From contig JAJYEA010000005.1 in the NCBI GenBank assembly GCA_021790425.1, positions 1 through 64,000 of the forward strand: a DNA stretch of 64,000 nucleotides, read 5' to 3'. This DNA comes from Thermoplasmata archaeon. GTDB lineage: Archaea; Thermoplasmatota; Thermoplasmata; Lutacidiplasmatales; UBA184. Under the pieces are notes generated by a model that was given only the letters and a program-made list of their open reading frames with translations, did no database searches and was not told the DNA's origin. The position numbers and the translations under genes were made by a program. Shown piece by piece: positions 18,601 to 26,142 of the stretch (position 1 is its first letter; each line of letters starts with the position of its first letter).

Positions 18601-21436
18601 CAATGGACAGTCGGTGTCCTTCTCGGTTTCCTTCGGCGAGGGCTCGGGGGTCTACAACTTCACCTGGACGGGACTCCCCTCCGGGTGCGCCCCGGTGAAT
18701 TCCTCGAAGATCGCCTGCACGGTCACCTCCGTCACCGCCAACACGACCTACACGGTTGCGGTGACCCTGCGCGACACGCTGGGCTTCTCGGTGGCCAACA
18801 CCTCCCTGACCTTCCAGGTCGATGCGGACCCCTCCGTGGTCCTCACCTCGTCGGTCTCGGCGATCGACCTCACCCAATCGCTCACGCTCACCGCCGCAGC
18901 GGCGTCCGGCTCGGGCGGATACTCCTTCTACTGGTCCGGTCTACCGGCCGGATGCGCGAACGCGAACGTCCGGATCCTGACCTGCACTCCCACCGCGGTC
19001 GGTCCGGTGTCGGTCTCCGTCTCGGTCCTCGACTCCCATGGCTTCAACGTGACCTCGTCCCCGGCGCTCGCCCTTACGGTCAATGCGGACCCCACGGTGC
19101 TGGTGAGCCCCGGCACCTCCCAGAACAACGAGTCCGGCCAGTTCGTCAACTTCACCGCGGCGGTGACCGCGGGTACGGCCCCGTACAACTACACCTGGTT
19201 GCTGAATGGGACGGCCATCCCGGGAGCGAGCCTGTCCGCGCTCGCCTTCCACCCCCTCCACCCCGGTAACTACACGGTCAACGCGACGGTCATCGATGCG
19301 GCCGGGTGGCGCCTCTGGACCCCGGGAGTGACGGTGCTGGTCGTCCAGGGGCCCCAGATCGCCCTCCGCGGGTCCTCGGCGGTCATCGATCTCGGCACGA
19401 CCGTGGGATACACCGCCACGGAGAACGGTGGGATCGCCCCCTTCACGTTCAAGTGGTTCCTCAACACGACCCTTCAGCAGTCCGGGACCAACCTGACCTG
19501 GAACTTCACCGCCCTGGGGGCCGGGAACTACTCCATCACCGTGGAGGTGGTCGATGCCCAGCACGCCCAGGTCTCCAGCACCCTCTTGCTCCTCGTCCAC
19601 CCGGACCCGAGGGTCAACGCCCCCGGGGCCGCCCCGGCGTCCGTGGACCTCTCCCAGTCGACCACCTTCTCGGTGACCCCGTCGGGCGGCACGGGGGTCT
19701 ACTCCCTCGTATGGGTGGGGCTCCCGAGCGGCTGTTCCACGCTCAACATGACCTCGGTCTCCTGCGCGCCCTCCGCGACCGGGAGTTTCTCGGTGCAGGT
19801 GAACGTCACCGACACCCTGGGGAAGTGGTCCCTCGGCCCGGCGCTCTCCTTCACGGTCTACGCGGACCCGGTGATCACTACTCCCACGGCCACTCCTTCG
19901 CTGATCGACGCGACGCAGTCGGTCACCTTCCAGGCGAGCGCATCGCTCGGCTCCGGCGGCAACACCTACCAGTGGTCGGGCCTCCCCGCGGGGTGCGTCT
20001 CGTCGAGCACGCTCACCCTGACCTGCTCGACCGCCGTGATCGCGGCGAACACGACGTTCGATGTCGTGGTCACCGTGACGGACTCGAACGGCCTGGCGGT
20101 CCCCAGCGCCGTCCTTGCGTTCGTGGAGCACGCTGCCCCGGGCGCCGTCCTGGGCGTCAGCTCTTCGAACCCCACCGTGGGGGTGGCCTTCTACCTGAAC
20201 ACCAGCATCACGGGCGGAAGCGCTCCCTACGTGCTTTCCTTCTCCGGGCTCCCGACCGGGTGCGCCGCGGTGAGCTCCCCCGTCCTCCGGTGCATCCCCA
20301 CGGGGGCGGGCACCTACTCGGTGCACCTGTCGCTCCGGGACTCCCTCGGGGTGTACGCGAACGTCACGAAGATGATCACGGTGGGCTCCCCCGGTCCCCA
20401 TCCCCTCACGCTCTCGGTGACGCTGTCGCAGACGACCGTGACCGAGGGGCAGAAGGTCTGGATCAACTCCACGGTGAGTGGTGGGACGGCCCCCTACACG
20501 TTCGTCTACGTCGGGCTCCCCTCGGGATGCTCGAGCGCGAACGTGGAGCCGCTCGTTTGCGCTCCGCAGGTCTCCGGCACCTTCTCGATCACGGTCAACG
20601 CGACCGACGGTCTCAAGGACTACGGCCAGCGCACGGTCTCCCTCACCGTGAGCTCCGGGGCACCTCCCCTCGCCGTGAGCCTCGCCGCGAGCGAGACCTC
20701 TGTCCCGACCGGCACCCTCTTCACCCTCACCGCCACCGCCACCGGGGGCGTGGCGCCGTACTCCTACTCCTGGTCGCTCAATGGCACGGCGGATGGTTCC
20801 GCCCCGGACCGCGCGGTCTGGAACCTCACGCTCGACCATGCCGGGACCTACGTCTTCGAGATCTCGGTCCTGGATGCCCACGGGAAGTCCGCCACCTCGT
20901 CCGTAACCGTGACGGTCACACCCGCGAAGCCTCAGGGCGGACCCACCGGCGGGGGCTTCCCGTGGTGGATCCTGCTGGTCGTGGCGGCCGTGATCGTGGC
21001 CCTGCTCCTCCTCGTGGTCCTGCGCCGCCGCTCGGAGAAGAAGGCCCCGGCGGAAGAGCCCGCTCCCTCGGAGGGAGGGGCCCTGTCGCCCGCACCCGAG
21101 GCTTTCGCGTCCGGCGGCGCCGAGCCGTTGCCCCCGCCCCCCGAACCCATGCTCGAGACCCCCGGGGCCATGGCCTTCGAGGGAACGGGCATGGCCGTCG
21201 CGGGGGCCGAGGTCGCCGCCTCCGCTCCGGAAGTCTCCCCCGACACGTCGGGCGAGCCGAGCGTTCCGGCGATGGACACCCCGCCCGCCCCCGAGGCGGA
21301 GGCCGTCCCGCCCCCGCCGCCTCCCCCGCCGGCGGCGAGCGGCTCCGAGGGCGCGCGCCGGTGCTTCGTCTGCGGGAGCGAGCTCCAGGGCAACTTCTGT
21401 CCTTCCTGCAACATGAGCTGGGACGAGCCCGGTTGA
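12650..21436 (+). CDS. Giant surface protein D: head domain, about 27 Ig-like modules, TM helix, 1 zinc ribbon
   Basis: 2928 aa, the largest gene of the window. Upstream in-frame starts TTG 12629 and ATG 12638 are too close to the TATA box. After a signal peptide (VGLLAISLLLVVSTWSG) comes a head at about 114-380 related to that of protein A (GDWYQTVVGYD, CNTGFELLYSS). I count about 27 Ig-like modules by eye (382-2757). Most carry two cysteines in (S/G)LPTGC...C(T/V)PT. Modules 3-13 are close to identical with an 87-89-residue period, while later modules are diverged and form a higher-order duplication. The last module lacks cysteines. The helix FPWWILLVVAAVIVALLLLVVL is followed by RRRSEKK, a Pro/Glu-rich linker and one ribbon, CFVCGSELQGNFCPSC. 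An elongated stalk anchored in the membrane is inferred. Confidence 0.85.
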   Translation: MLGGGRGPSASRARVGLLAISLLLVVSTWSGIGLAQAIPAGSGHSSSPAVGTGVVRFAHGATFPGAPDRAPNFVSAHLAGLVPSSAVHRTPFSPGPIRSGLAGSKVGSPLSATNPYYMQEGGTIAQFTNGAFGGFAGWYINVTLQTSPYPIGYEFNGVTNVGDWYQTVVGYDWPGCNTGFELLYSSWNNAGSNSGGTYCDPSVTLSSGNVVELWLWIDTTSSDSTYQDACMAVTDVTTGYSSNSDCVTQPDGGSTPQNNYFESLTSAANTNGYATGPWTELIDTTSSACTTYTGLPTMTYQFPQMLGLYVTAYIPWSDQFLSGGATCYSSASPDPEIALTISDHTVHYSQEAPSYGPHWESGQNTTATNWVFETDHAPSSPVSLSISESRSTADIGQAVTYTPSASGGTTPYAYHWYLNGVLQTSTTSTWSWTPSAAGTDDVEATVTDASTNTYGYSNEVAVSVSSDPAVGAPTASPASGGIDAGQSVTFTSATPTGGYGSYGYSWTALPTGCTNSGTSTETCSPTAGNTYTVTVQVTDGNGYAVTGSLSYLVDSDPAVGAPTASPVSGGIDVGQTVTFTSAAPSGGSGGYGYSWTSLPTGCTSSAASTDTCTPTAANTYTVTVKVTDSHGVATTGTISYVVVSDPVPSISPSIASGGIDAGQTVVFTGSATGGSGGTVYAWTSLPTGCTNSGAASQSCTPTTAGSFTVTLKATDSNGFAATISITYVVDTDPSMGNPTASPVSGGVDVGQPVTFTSATPSGGSGGYVYAWTSLPTGCSNSAASTDTCTPNTAGAYTVTVQVKDSNGFPVTGSISYSVDSDPTVGNPTASPGSGGVDVGQTVTFTSATPSGGSGGYAYSWTSLPTGCTSSGGSTDSCVPTGSGSFTVTVQVKDSNGFAVTGTITYAVDIDPAVGNPTASPVSGGVDVGQTVTFTSATPSGGSGGYVYSWTSLPTGCTNSGASTDSCVTTTSGTSTVTVQVKDSNGFAVTGTITYAVDSDPVPSISPSIGSGGIDVGQTVTFTGSVTGGSGGTAYSWTSLPTGCTNSAASTDSCTPSTAGSYTVTLKVTDSNSFSATTSIAYSVDGDPTVGNPTASPISGGVDVGQTVTFTSATPSGGSGGYTYSWTSLPTGCTSSGSSTDSCVPTGSGSFTVTVQVKDTNNFAVTGTITYLVESDPVPTVTPSHASGGVDVGQTVWFNATVTGGSGGTSYSWTSLPTGCTNSASATDSCTPSTAGSYTVTLKVTDSNAYSATTSLTYVVDSDPVPSVTPSHPSGAVDVGQTVWFNATVTGGSGGTTYSWTSLPTGCTNSATSSDKCVPTAAGGFTVTLKVTDSNAFSATATLSYTVDSDPAVGNPTASPVSGGIDVTQTVTFTSATPSGGSGGYAYAWSGLPTGCTSSGTATDSCTPTSAGTSTVTVTVKDSNGYAVTGSISYVVDTDPTVGAPTAVPATSGIDSGQPVVFTSATPAGGSGGYTYDWTVLPTGCASSGTATDSCTPSGITTNTSFSVTVKITDSNGFAVTSGALPYQVLSDPTVTLTASSGFVDLTQVLTLTAAVSGGAGGYAFAWTHTPTGCTASNVRVITCTPTATGSFPVDVNVTDGNAFKVIATSVTVKVNQDPTLAESPSAAQSNESGEINNFTATVTLGSTPYTYQWMVNGTAVAGATSAVYAFHPMHPATYTVNVTVRDAAGWVLWGASVTETVYPGPEVTLAVPTTAVDLGATVSYAGSESGGVPPIVLQWFVNSALVQSGGYKDFNFTAAGAAVYTITFQATDADNAHVSQTSTLTVFPDPTVATPTASPASIDSGQSVTFSAVVNGGSGTFTYVWSGLPSGCVSSNSSSIACTPAAVASNTSLAGISVHVSDTLGKSATSGSLTLSEDADPVTGVPTASLPIIDNGQTVTFAVPISGGSGGYAFVWSGLPKGCASANTRPLSCTPSGVLANASTSISVGITDSNGYPVASGSLAYEVLADPTVSVPVAAPASVDNGQSVSFSVSFGEGSGVYNFTWTGLPSGCAPVNSSKIACTVTSVTANTTYTVAVTLRDTLGFSVANTSLTFQVDADPSVVLTSSVSAIDLTQSLTLTAAAASGSGGYSFYWSGLPAGCANANVRILTCTPTAVGPVSVSVSVLDSHGFNVTSSPALALTVNADPTVLVSPGTSQNNESGQFVNFTAAVTAGTAPYNYTWLLNGTAIPGASLSALAFHPLHPGNYTVNATVIDAAGWRLWTPGVTVLVVQGPQIALRGSSAVIDLGTTVGYTATENGGIAPFTFKWFLNTTLQQSGTNLTWNFTALGAGNYSITVEVVDAQHAQVSSTLLLLVHPDPRVNAPGAAPASVDLSQSTTFSVTPSGGTGVYSLVWVGLPSGCSTLNMTSVSCAPSATGSFSVQVNVTDTLGKWSLGPALSFTVYADPVITTPTATPSLIDATQSVTFQASASLGSGGNTYQWSGLPAGCVSSSTLTLTCSTAVIAANTTFDVVVTVTDSNGLAVPSAVLAFVEHAAPGAVLGVSSSNPTVGVAFYLNTSITGGSAPYVLSFSGLPTGCAAVSSPVLRCIPTGAGTYSVHLSLRDSLGVYANVTKMITVGSPGPHPLTLSVTLSQTTVTEGQKVWINSTVSGGTAPYTFVYVGLPSGCSSANVEPLVCAPQVSGTFSITVNATDGLKDYGQRTVSLTVSSGAPPLAVSLAASETSVPTGTLFTLTATATGGVAPYSYSWSLNGTADGSAPDRAVWNLTLDHAGTYVFEISVLDAHGKSATSSVTVTVTPAKPQGGPTGGGFPWWILLVVAAVIVALLLLVVLRRRSEKKAPAEEPAPSEGGALSPAPEAFASGGAEPLPPPPEPMLETPGAMAFEGTGMAVAGAEVAASAPEVSPDTSGEPSVPAMDTPPAPEAEAVPPPPPPPPAASGSEGARRCFVCGSELQGNFCPSCNMSWDEPG
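14045..17236 (+). repeat. Tandem coding repeats, 261-267 bp period, in protein D
   Basis: Twelve consecutive Ig-like modules occur in phase. Unit starts I could place exactly, at 14312, 14579, 15107 and 15374, give a 267-bp spacing for 14312-14579 and 15107-15374; an 87-residue variant gives 261 bp. Neighbouring units share long identical DNA stretches, for example gtgcaggtgaaggactcc at about 15313 and 15580. This identity is consistent with recent duplication or gene conversion, and such arrays may be prone to assembly collapse. Confidence 0.85.
17237..20120 (+). repeat. Higher-order duplication of a multi-module block in protein D
   Basis: The block beginning at 17237 (SDPTVTLTASSGFVDLTQ) is echoed by the block beginning at 18824 (ADPSVVLTSSVSAIDLTQ), an offset of 1587 bp or 529 codons. 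Both contain, in order, a Cys-pair module, a cysteine-less module with QxNESG and AFHPxHP, a module with DLGxTVxY and WFxN, and further Cys-pair modules. Identity is mainly at protein level, so this duplication is older than the 267-bp array. The end of the second copy is approximate. Confidence 0.65.
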
Positions 21437-21524
21437 CGGGACCCGCGCGCGGAATGCGACCCGGGGATCAGGGGGAGACCGGTTCCTCAGGCTCGACCGG
21501 AGCTAGGGGTGTGCGTTCCCATAC

Positions 21525-24332
21525 GTGAAATACTGGGTGCACTCTTCGGTCCTCGCCGCAAGCAGGGCGATGTTCCATCCTTCGGCCCCATTATCGAGCA
21601 CGCTCGCAGCACTGGCCCTCTGCTCGCTGATCGTGGCGGGCCTGCCCCTGGTTTCCGGGGCCACCGCGGCGTCCCCGGCTCCAGGCGCTCCTCTCTCGCC
21701 GGCTCCACGGTTGTCCGTCTCCTCGTTCACGATCTCGCCCAACCCGATCCTGGTGGGGCAGACGACGTACCTCAACCTGACGGCGGTCCAGGGCACCCCC
21801 CCGTACCTCTTCAACTTCAGCTCCGGGATGCCGCCGAGCTGCGCGCAGACCGCCGGGATACAGTACGCCAACGTCTATTCCGTGGCGTGCATCCCGTCGG
21901 TCGCGGGCAGCTACACGATCCTAGGGGTGGTATTCGACTCCAACCTCAGCAGTGCTTCGTCCACGGCGACGCTGGTCGTGAACCCGGCCCCGACCGGACC
22001 GACCATCCAATCCTTCACGGCCTCTCCCGCCTCGGTCCCGCAGGGGGGGACGACCTACCTCAACGTCTCCGCTTCCGGCGGGATCGGACCGTACTCCTAC
22101 GCATACACCTCGCTTCCCCCCGGGTGCGCGAGCGCGAACACGAGTTCGCTGAAGTGCATCCCTTCCCAGACCGGGAACTACACCCCCACGGTCACCGTGA
22201 CGGACATGCAGAACCTCGTCGCCTCCAGCTCCACCTCCCTGACCGTCACCGTCTCGCCCGGCCCCGTGGTCGTCTCCTTCACCGCCACCCCCTCGACCTT
22301 CACCGTGGGCTCGACGACCCAGCTCCGGGCCAACGTCTCCGGCGGATCGACCCCGTACACTTACTCCTACGCGGGACTCCCCGCCGGATGCGGCTCGACC
22401 AACGCTTCCTCCCTTTCCTGCCGGCCCACTGGCCCCGGCAACGTCACCGTCGTCCTGACCGTCAGCGACACCCATGCGCGTTCGGCCACTGCGCAGACCA
22501 CCTTCGTCGTGAATCCCCTCCCGTCCGTGACGTCATTCACCGCCTCCCCAACGGCCGTCACGGTGGGAGGCACTACCACGATCCGGGCCTCGGCCACGGG
22601 AGGGACTCCGCCGTACGGGTACACCTACACCGGACTTCCGTCGGGATGTTCGACCACGAACGCGTCGAGCTTCGGGTGCACCCCCACGGCGACCGGTTCC
22701 TTTACCCTCCAGGTCATCGTCCGCGACTCGGACGGATTCTCGAGCGCCGCCGCCACGACCGCGGTGACGGTGAACACGTTGCCGTCGGTCACGAGCTTCA
22801 CGGCCGATCCCTCGGTCTTCCCCCTGGAGAATGGCACCTACCTCAACGTGAGCGTCGCCGGGGGCACCTCTCCGTTCCGCTACGTGTACGCCGGCCTCCC
22901 GGCCGGATGCTCGGGGGCGGGCTCGAGCTCGGTCCACTGCACTCCCCTCGTGACGGGGACCTTCAATGCCAGCGTGACCGCGACGGACGCGAGCGGGAAG
23001 GCCGCCTCGGCGTCCGTGGTCTTCACCGTGACCCCGGCCCCGTTGATCCTCTCGTTCGCGGCCACGCCCTCGACCGTCGCTCCGCACTCGACGACCGTCC
23101 TGGTGGTCCAGGCCGCCGGAGGTGCCCTCCCGTACTCCTACACCTACTCGAGCCTCCCGACCGGATGCGGTTCGGCGGATACGGCCACCCTCAGCTGTAC
23201 TCCCATCGCCACCGGGACCTTCGAGGCCCGGGTCGTGGTCACGGACGCCCGCGGGAACTCGAACTTCGCCGTCACGAACATCACGGTGAGCACCAACGCC
23301 CCCTCGGGCCCGGCGATCGCCTCGTTCACCGCAAGCCCGTCCGTGGCCTCGGTCGGCCAGTCGGTTGAATTCACGGTGATCGCCTCGGGAGGGTCTCTGC
23401 CGTACTCCTACTCGTACGTCGGGCTGCCCCCGGATTGCTCCTCGCTGGACGCGAGCCACCTCAACTGCACCCCGCCCTCCCCGGGCAACTACACGGTGAA
23501 GGTGACCGTCACCGATGGCGCGAGCCGGTCCACGTCGGCCACCCTTCTCCTCAGGGTCACGGGGCAGGTGCAGCCGCTCACGGATTCCCTCTCCGTTTCG
23601 CCCACGCCGGTCCCGGTGGGGAGGCCCTTCACGCTCAATGCCTCCATCCGAGGAGGGGTGGGCCCCTTCGCCTACGGCTGGTCCGAGGACGGGGCGAACA
23701 ACTCGGCGGGACCCAACGCCACTTCCTGGACGCTCACGCTCACTCGCGCGGGGACCTACATTTTCCGCTCCTGGGTGACGGACGCCACCGGGAAACGGGC
23801 CGGCAGCAACACCGTCACGGTCGAGGTCACCGGGAGCTCCGGGGGCGGTGGGACCTCCTCTGCTCCCGCATCCCCGCTGTGGATCGTGGGCGCGGTCGTC
23901 CTGGTCGCACTCGTCCTCCTCGCCTTCCTGGTCTATCGGCGGCGCCAAGCGGGATCGCACCCTCCCTCCTCGGATCCGACCCCGGAGTCCCTTCCGCCCG
24001 GCGGGTTCGGTGGTGCCGTGGCCCCTGCCGCGGAGGGTGCGCCGACCGGAGCCCAGCTGATGCCGGAAGCGACGGGGGCCGTTCCCGCAGCGCCACTGGC
24101 ATGCCCGCAGTGCGGGGCACCGCTCGACGACGAACGGACCTGCCTGTCCTGCGGCGTGTCCTGGCAGCCGGGGCCCCTGGCCGCCCCGGAAGCGCCCGGG
24201 CCCGGGGTACCGCCGGAGGCCCAGCCGGAGCCGGATGTGCCCGGGACCATGCCGACCCTGACCCTCTGCCCGACCTGCCAACGGCCCGTGGGCCCCGAGG
24301 GGGTCTGCTACTCCTGCGGCCACCAGGGCTGA
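21525..24332 (+). CDS. Surface protein E: 8 Ig-like modules, TM helix, 2 zinc ribbons
   Basis: 935 aa from GTG 21525. ATG 21570 (MFHPSAPLSS) gives a shorter, cleaner signal peptide and may be the real start; no convincing TATA box decides between them. There is no separate head. The ectodomain consists of about eight Ig-like modules (61-772), typically with one disulfide-type pair such as GLPAGCGSTNASSLSCRP; the last module is cysteine-free. The helix LWIVGAVVLVALVLLAFLVY (about 785-805) is followed by RRRQ and a cytoplasmic tail with ribbons at about 859 (CPQC...CLSC) and 915 (CPTC...CYSC). It ends with CGHQG and lacks the CFVCG ribbon of A, C and D. It closes the surface-protein array. Confidence 0.82.
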   Translation: MKYWVHSSVLAASRAMFHPSAPLSSTLAALALCSLIVAGLPLVSGATAASPAPGAPLSPAPRLSVSSFTISPNPILVGQTTYLNLTAVQGTPPYLFNFSSGMPPSCAQTAGIQYANVYSVACIPSVAGSYTILGVVFDSNLSSASSTATLVVNPAPTGPTIQSFTASPASVPQGGTTYLNVSASGGIGPYSYAYTSLPPGCASANTSSLKCIPSQTGNYTPTVTVTDMQNLVASSSTSLTVTVSPGPVVVSFTATPSTFTVGSTTQLRANVSGGSTPYTYSYAGLPAGCGSTNASSLSCRPTGPGNVTVVLTVSDTHARSATAQTTFVVNPLPSVTSFTASPTAVTVGGTTTIRASATGGTPPYGYTYTGLPSGCSTTNASSFGCTPTATGSFTLQVIVRDSDGFSSAAATTAVTVNTLPSVTSFTADPSVFPLENGTYLNVSVAGGTSPFRYVYAGLPAGCSGAGSSSVHCTPLVTGTFNASVTATDASGKAASASVVFTVTPAPLILSFAATPSTVAPHSTTVLVVQAAGGALPYSYTYSSLPTGCGSADTATLSCTPIATGTFEARVVVTDARGNSNFAVTNITVSTNAPSGPAIASFTASPSVASVGQSVEFTVIASGGSLPYSYSYVGLPPDCSSLDASHLNCTPPSPGNYTVKVTVTDGASRSTSATLLLRVTGQVQPLTDSLSVSPTPVPVGRPFTLNASIRGGVGPFAYGWSEDGANNSAGPNATSWTLTLTRAGTYIFRSWVTDATGKRAGSNTVTVEVTGSSGGGGTSSAPASPLWIVGAVVLVALVLLAFLVYRRRQAGSHPPSSDPTPESLPPGGFGGAVAPAAEGAPTGAQLMPEATGAVPAAPLACPQCGAPLDDERTCLSCGVSWQPGPLAAPEAPGPGVPPEAQPEPDVPGTMPTLTLCPTCQRPVGPEGVCYSCGHQG

Positions 24333-24407
24333 ACGAGGCGGCACAGGGCGGCCCGGGCGGGCCCGCACCCGCTTATCTGGCCTTCGCCCTTGCATCCCCC
24401 CGTGGGG

Positions 24408-25094
24408 ATGGAGCGCCTGGCCTTCGGAGTGCGGTCCCTGGACCGGCTGCTGGGGGGTGGGATCGAGGCCGGCTCGCTGACCGAGCTCTACGGGGAGGGG
24501 GGGACCGGCAAGACCAACCTGTGCCTGCTGCTCGCGGCCGAGGTCGCCCGGGTAGGCCGCTGGACCATCTACCTCGACACCGAAGGGATGTCGCTCGACC
24601 GCCTGTCCCAGATTGCCACGGGGGTCGGGACCACCCTTCAGAGCGTCCTGAACCGGGTCTACCTCGCCAATCCTCAGACCCTGGAGGAGCAGGAGAAGTC
24701 CGTCGAACGCGCCGTCTCCCTCGCACGCCAGAAGGAGACGGAGATCGGGCTCATCGTGCTCGACTCCTGCACGCTGCTCTACCGGCTGGCGCTCGGCCAG
24801 GAGGACGAGGACATCGCGCGCCAGTCGCTCTCGGCCCAGCTGGCGCTCCTGCTCCACGCCTCTCTCGAGACCGGGGTCCCCGTGATCTTCACGAACCAGG
24901 TCTGGAGGGACGTGTCCACCTCGGCCTTCGAGCCGATCGGCGGTTCCTTCCTGAACCACATCGCGAAGACGATCCTCCGCATCGATCGTGGGCACGACGG
25001 GTGGCGCCGGGCCACCCTGATGAAGCACCGGAGCCTCCCCGAGGGGGGGACGGCGGACTTCCAGCTCACGAGCGAGGGGATCCGGTCGCCCTGA
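24408..25094 (+). CDS. radB: RadB, archaeal RecA/RadA paralogue
   Basis: 228 aa, the usual RadB size, with the RecA core but no N-terminal helix-hairpin-helix domain. The Walker A motif is GEGGTGKTN at about residue 29 and the Walker B region is IGLIVLDS. The family assists homologous recombination and repair together with RadA; RadB binds ATP but is generally a weak ATPase. ATG 24408 is chosen because MERLAFGVRSLDRLLGGG matches the typical RadB opening. The track start is a TTG at 24390, and GTG 24402 is also possible given a TATA-like GCTTATCT at 24371-24378. It converges with the PPK2 gene, with 12 nt between their stop codons. Confidence 0.88.
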   Translation: MERLAFGVRSLDRLLGGGIEAGSLTELYGEGGTGKTNLCLLLAAEVARVGRWTIYLDTEGMSLDRLSQIATGVGTTLQSVLNRVYLANPQTLEEQEKSVERAVSLARQKETEIGLIVLDSCTLLYRLALGQEDEDIARQSLSAQLALLLHASLETGVPVIFTNQVWRDVSTSAFEPIGGSFLNHIAKTILRIDRGHDGWRRATLMKHRSLPEGGTADFQLTSEGIRSP

Positions 25095-25106
25095 CCCGGG
25101 CCGGGC

Positions 25107-25916
25107 TCAGGGCGGTATCCGGACCTTCGAGACGTCCACTTCTCCCTTCGGATAGGCCAGGGAGAGCCCCGTCAGGGTCTTCACGATCGTGCGGGAGACC
25201 GCCCAGTTCCGGAACCACTTGTGGTCCGAGGGGATCACGTGCCAGGGGGCCCACTCCGTGGTGGTCTGTTGGATCATGTCCTCGTAGGCCTTCTGGTAGT
25301 CGTCCCAGAACTGACGCTCGTGGAGGTCCGCGGAGCTGAACTTCCAGTTCTTGGTCGGGTCTTGGAGGCGTGCCTCCAGCCGCTTCCGCTGCTCGTCCCG
25401 GTCGATGTGGAGGAAGAACTTGAGGATGGTCGTCCCTTCGCGGGTGAGATTCCGCTCGAACTCGTTGATCGCGTGGTAGCGCTTCTCCCAGATCCCCTGG
25501 TCCACCAGCTTGTGGACCCGCACGGTCAGTACGTCCTCGTAGTGGCTCCGGTTGAAGATGGTCATGTGGCCCTTCGCCGGCGTCTGGGCGTGGATCCTCC
25601 AGAGGAAGTCGTGGTCCTGCTCGGCCGGAGTGGGCACCTTGAACGGGGCCACCTGGACCCCCTGCGGGTTGACCCCCTCGAAGACGTGCCGGATGACGCC
25701 ATCCTTCCCCGCGCTGTCCATCCCCTGGAGCACGACGAGGACGGCATGGCGGTGGTCGGCGTAGAGCAGCTCCTGCAGCCGGTCCAATTCGGACCGGAGG
25801 CCCTCCATCTCCTTCTCCGCGTCCTCCTTCTTTCCCTTGAAGGCGGATGTGTCCGTCGGGCCGACGTGGCTCAGCCGGAACTTGTCTCCCGGGCGGATCT
25901 CGAAGCTGTCCCCCAT
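25107..25916 (-). CDS. ppk2: Polyphosphate kinase 2 family (PPK2)
   Basis: 269 aa from ATG 25916 (MGDSFEIRPGDKFRLSHV), which matches the normal family N-terminus. Motifs are Walker A QGMDSAGKDG (about residue 60), the characteristic HVFEGVNPQG, and Walker B NRSHYEDVLTVRVH. PPK2 enzymes transfer phosphate between polyphosphate and nucleotides; the direction and the nucleotide (AMP, ADP or GDP) cannot be assigned here. The longer ORF from 26078 runs through the TATATATA promoter box and is rejected. GTG 26027 would give an extra non-conserved N-terminus. The gene is divergent from dnaK, sharing an intergenic promoter region. Confidence 0.9.
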   Translation of the reverse strand: MGDSFEIRPGDKFRLSHVGPTDTSAFKGKKEDAEKEMEGLRSELDRLQELLYADHRHAVLVVLQGMDSAGKDGVIRHVFEGVNPQGVQVAPFKVPTPAEQDHDFLWRIHAQTPAKGHMTIFNRSHYEDVLTVRVHKLVDQGIWEKRYHAINEFERNLTREGTTILKFFLHIDRDEQRKRLEARLQDPTKNWKFSSADLHERQFWDDYQKAYEDMIQQTTTEWAPWHVIPSDHKWFRNWAVSRTIVKTLTGLSLAYPKGEVDVSKVRIPP

Positions 25917-26037
25917 GCCCGAGGGTAGGCGCCGAGGGTCTTGGATGTTTTGGGGGGTTCCGGGACCTGACGGTCCTCGTTCTGCCGGTGGCTGGGGACT
26001 GTCCGTGGGCTGGATTACCCGGGTCACGGTGGGAAGG

Positions 26038-26046
26038 TTATATATA
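26038..26046. promoter_or_regulatory. Symmetric TATA box between ppk2 and dnaK
   Basis: TTATATATA is nearly palindromic and is the only AT-rich box in the divergent interval. It is positioned to serve dnaK on the plus strand (leader of about 75 nt) and ppk2 on the minus strand (leader of about 100 nt to ATG 25916, or leaderless-like to GTG 26027). Shared use is inference. Confidence 0.5.
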
Positions 26047-26142
26047 GTAGCGCTCACTATGTTTTCCTGCTTTCCCATCGGACGGCCGAAAGCGCCTTAG
26101 AGCGCCGGCCTCTGGGGCGGAATGCGAAGAGAGAGGGAGAAA

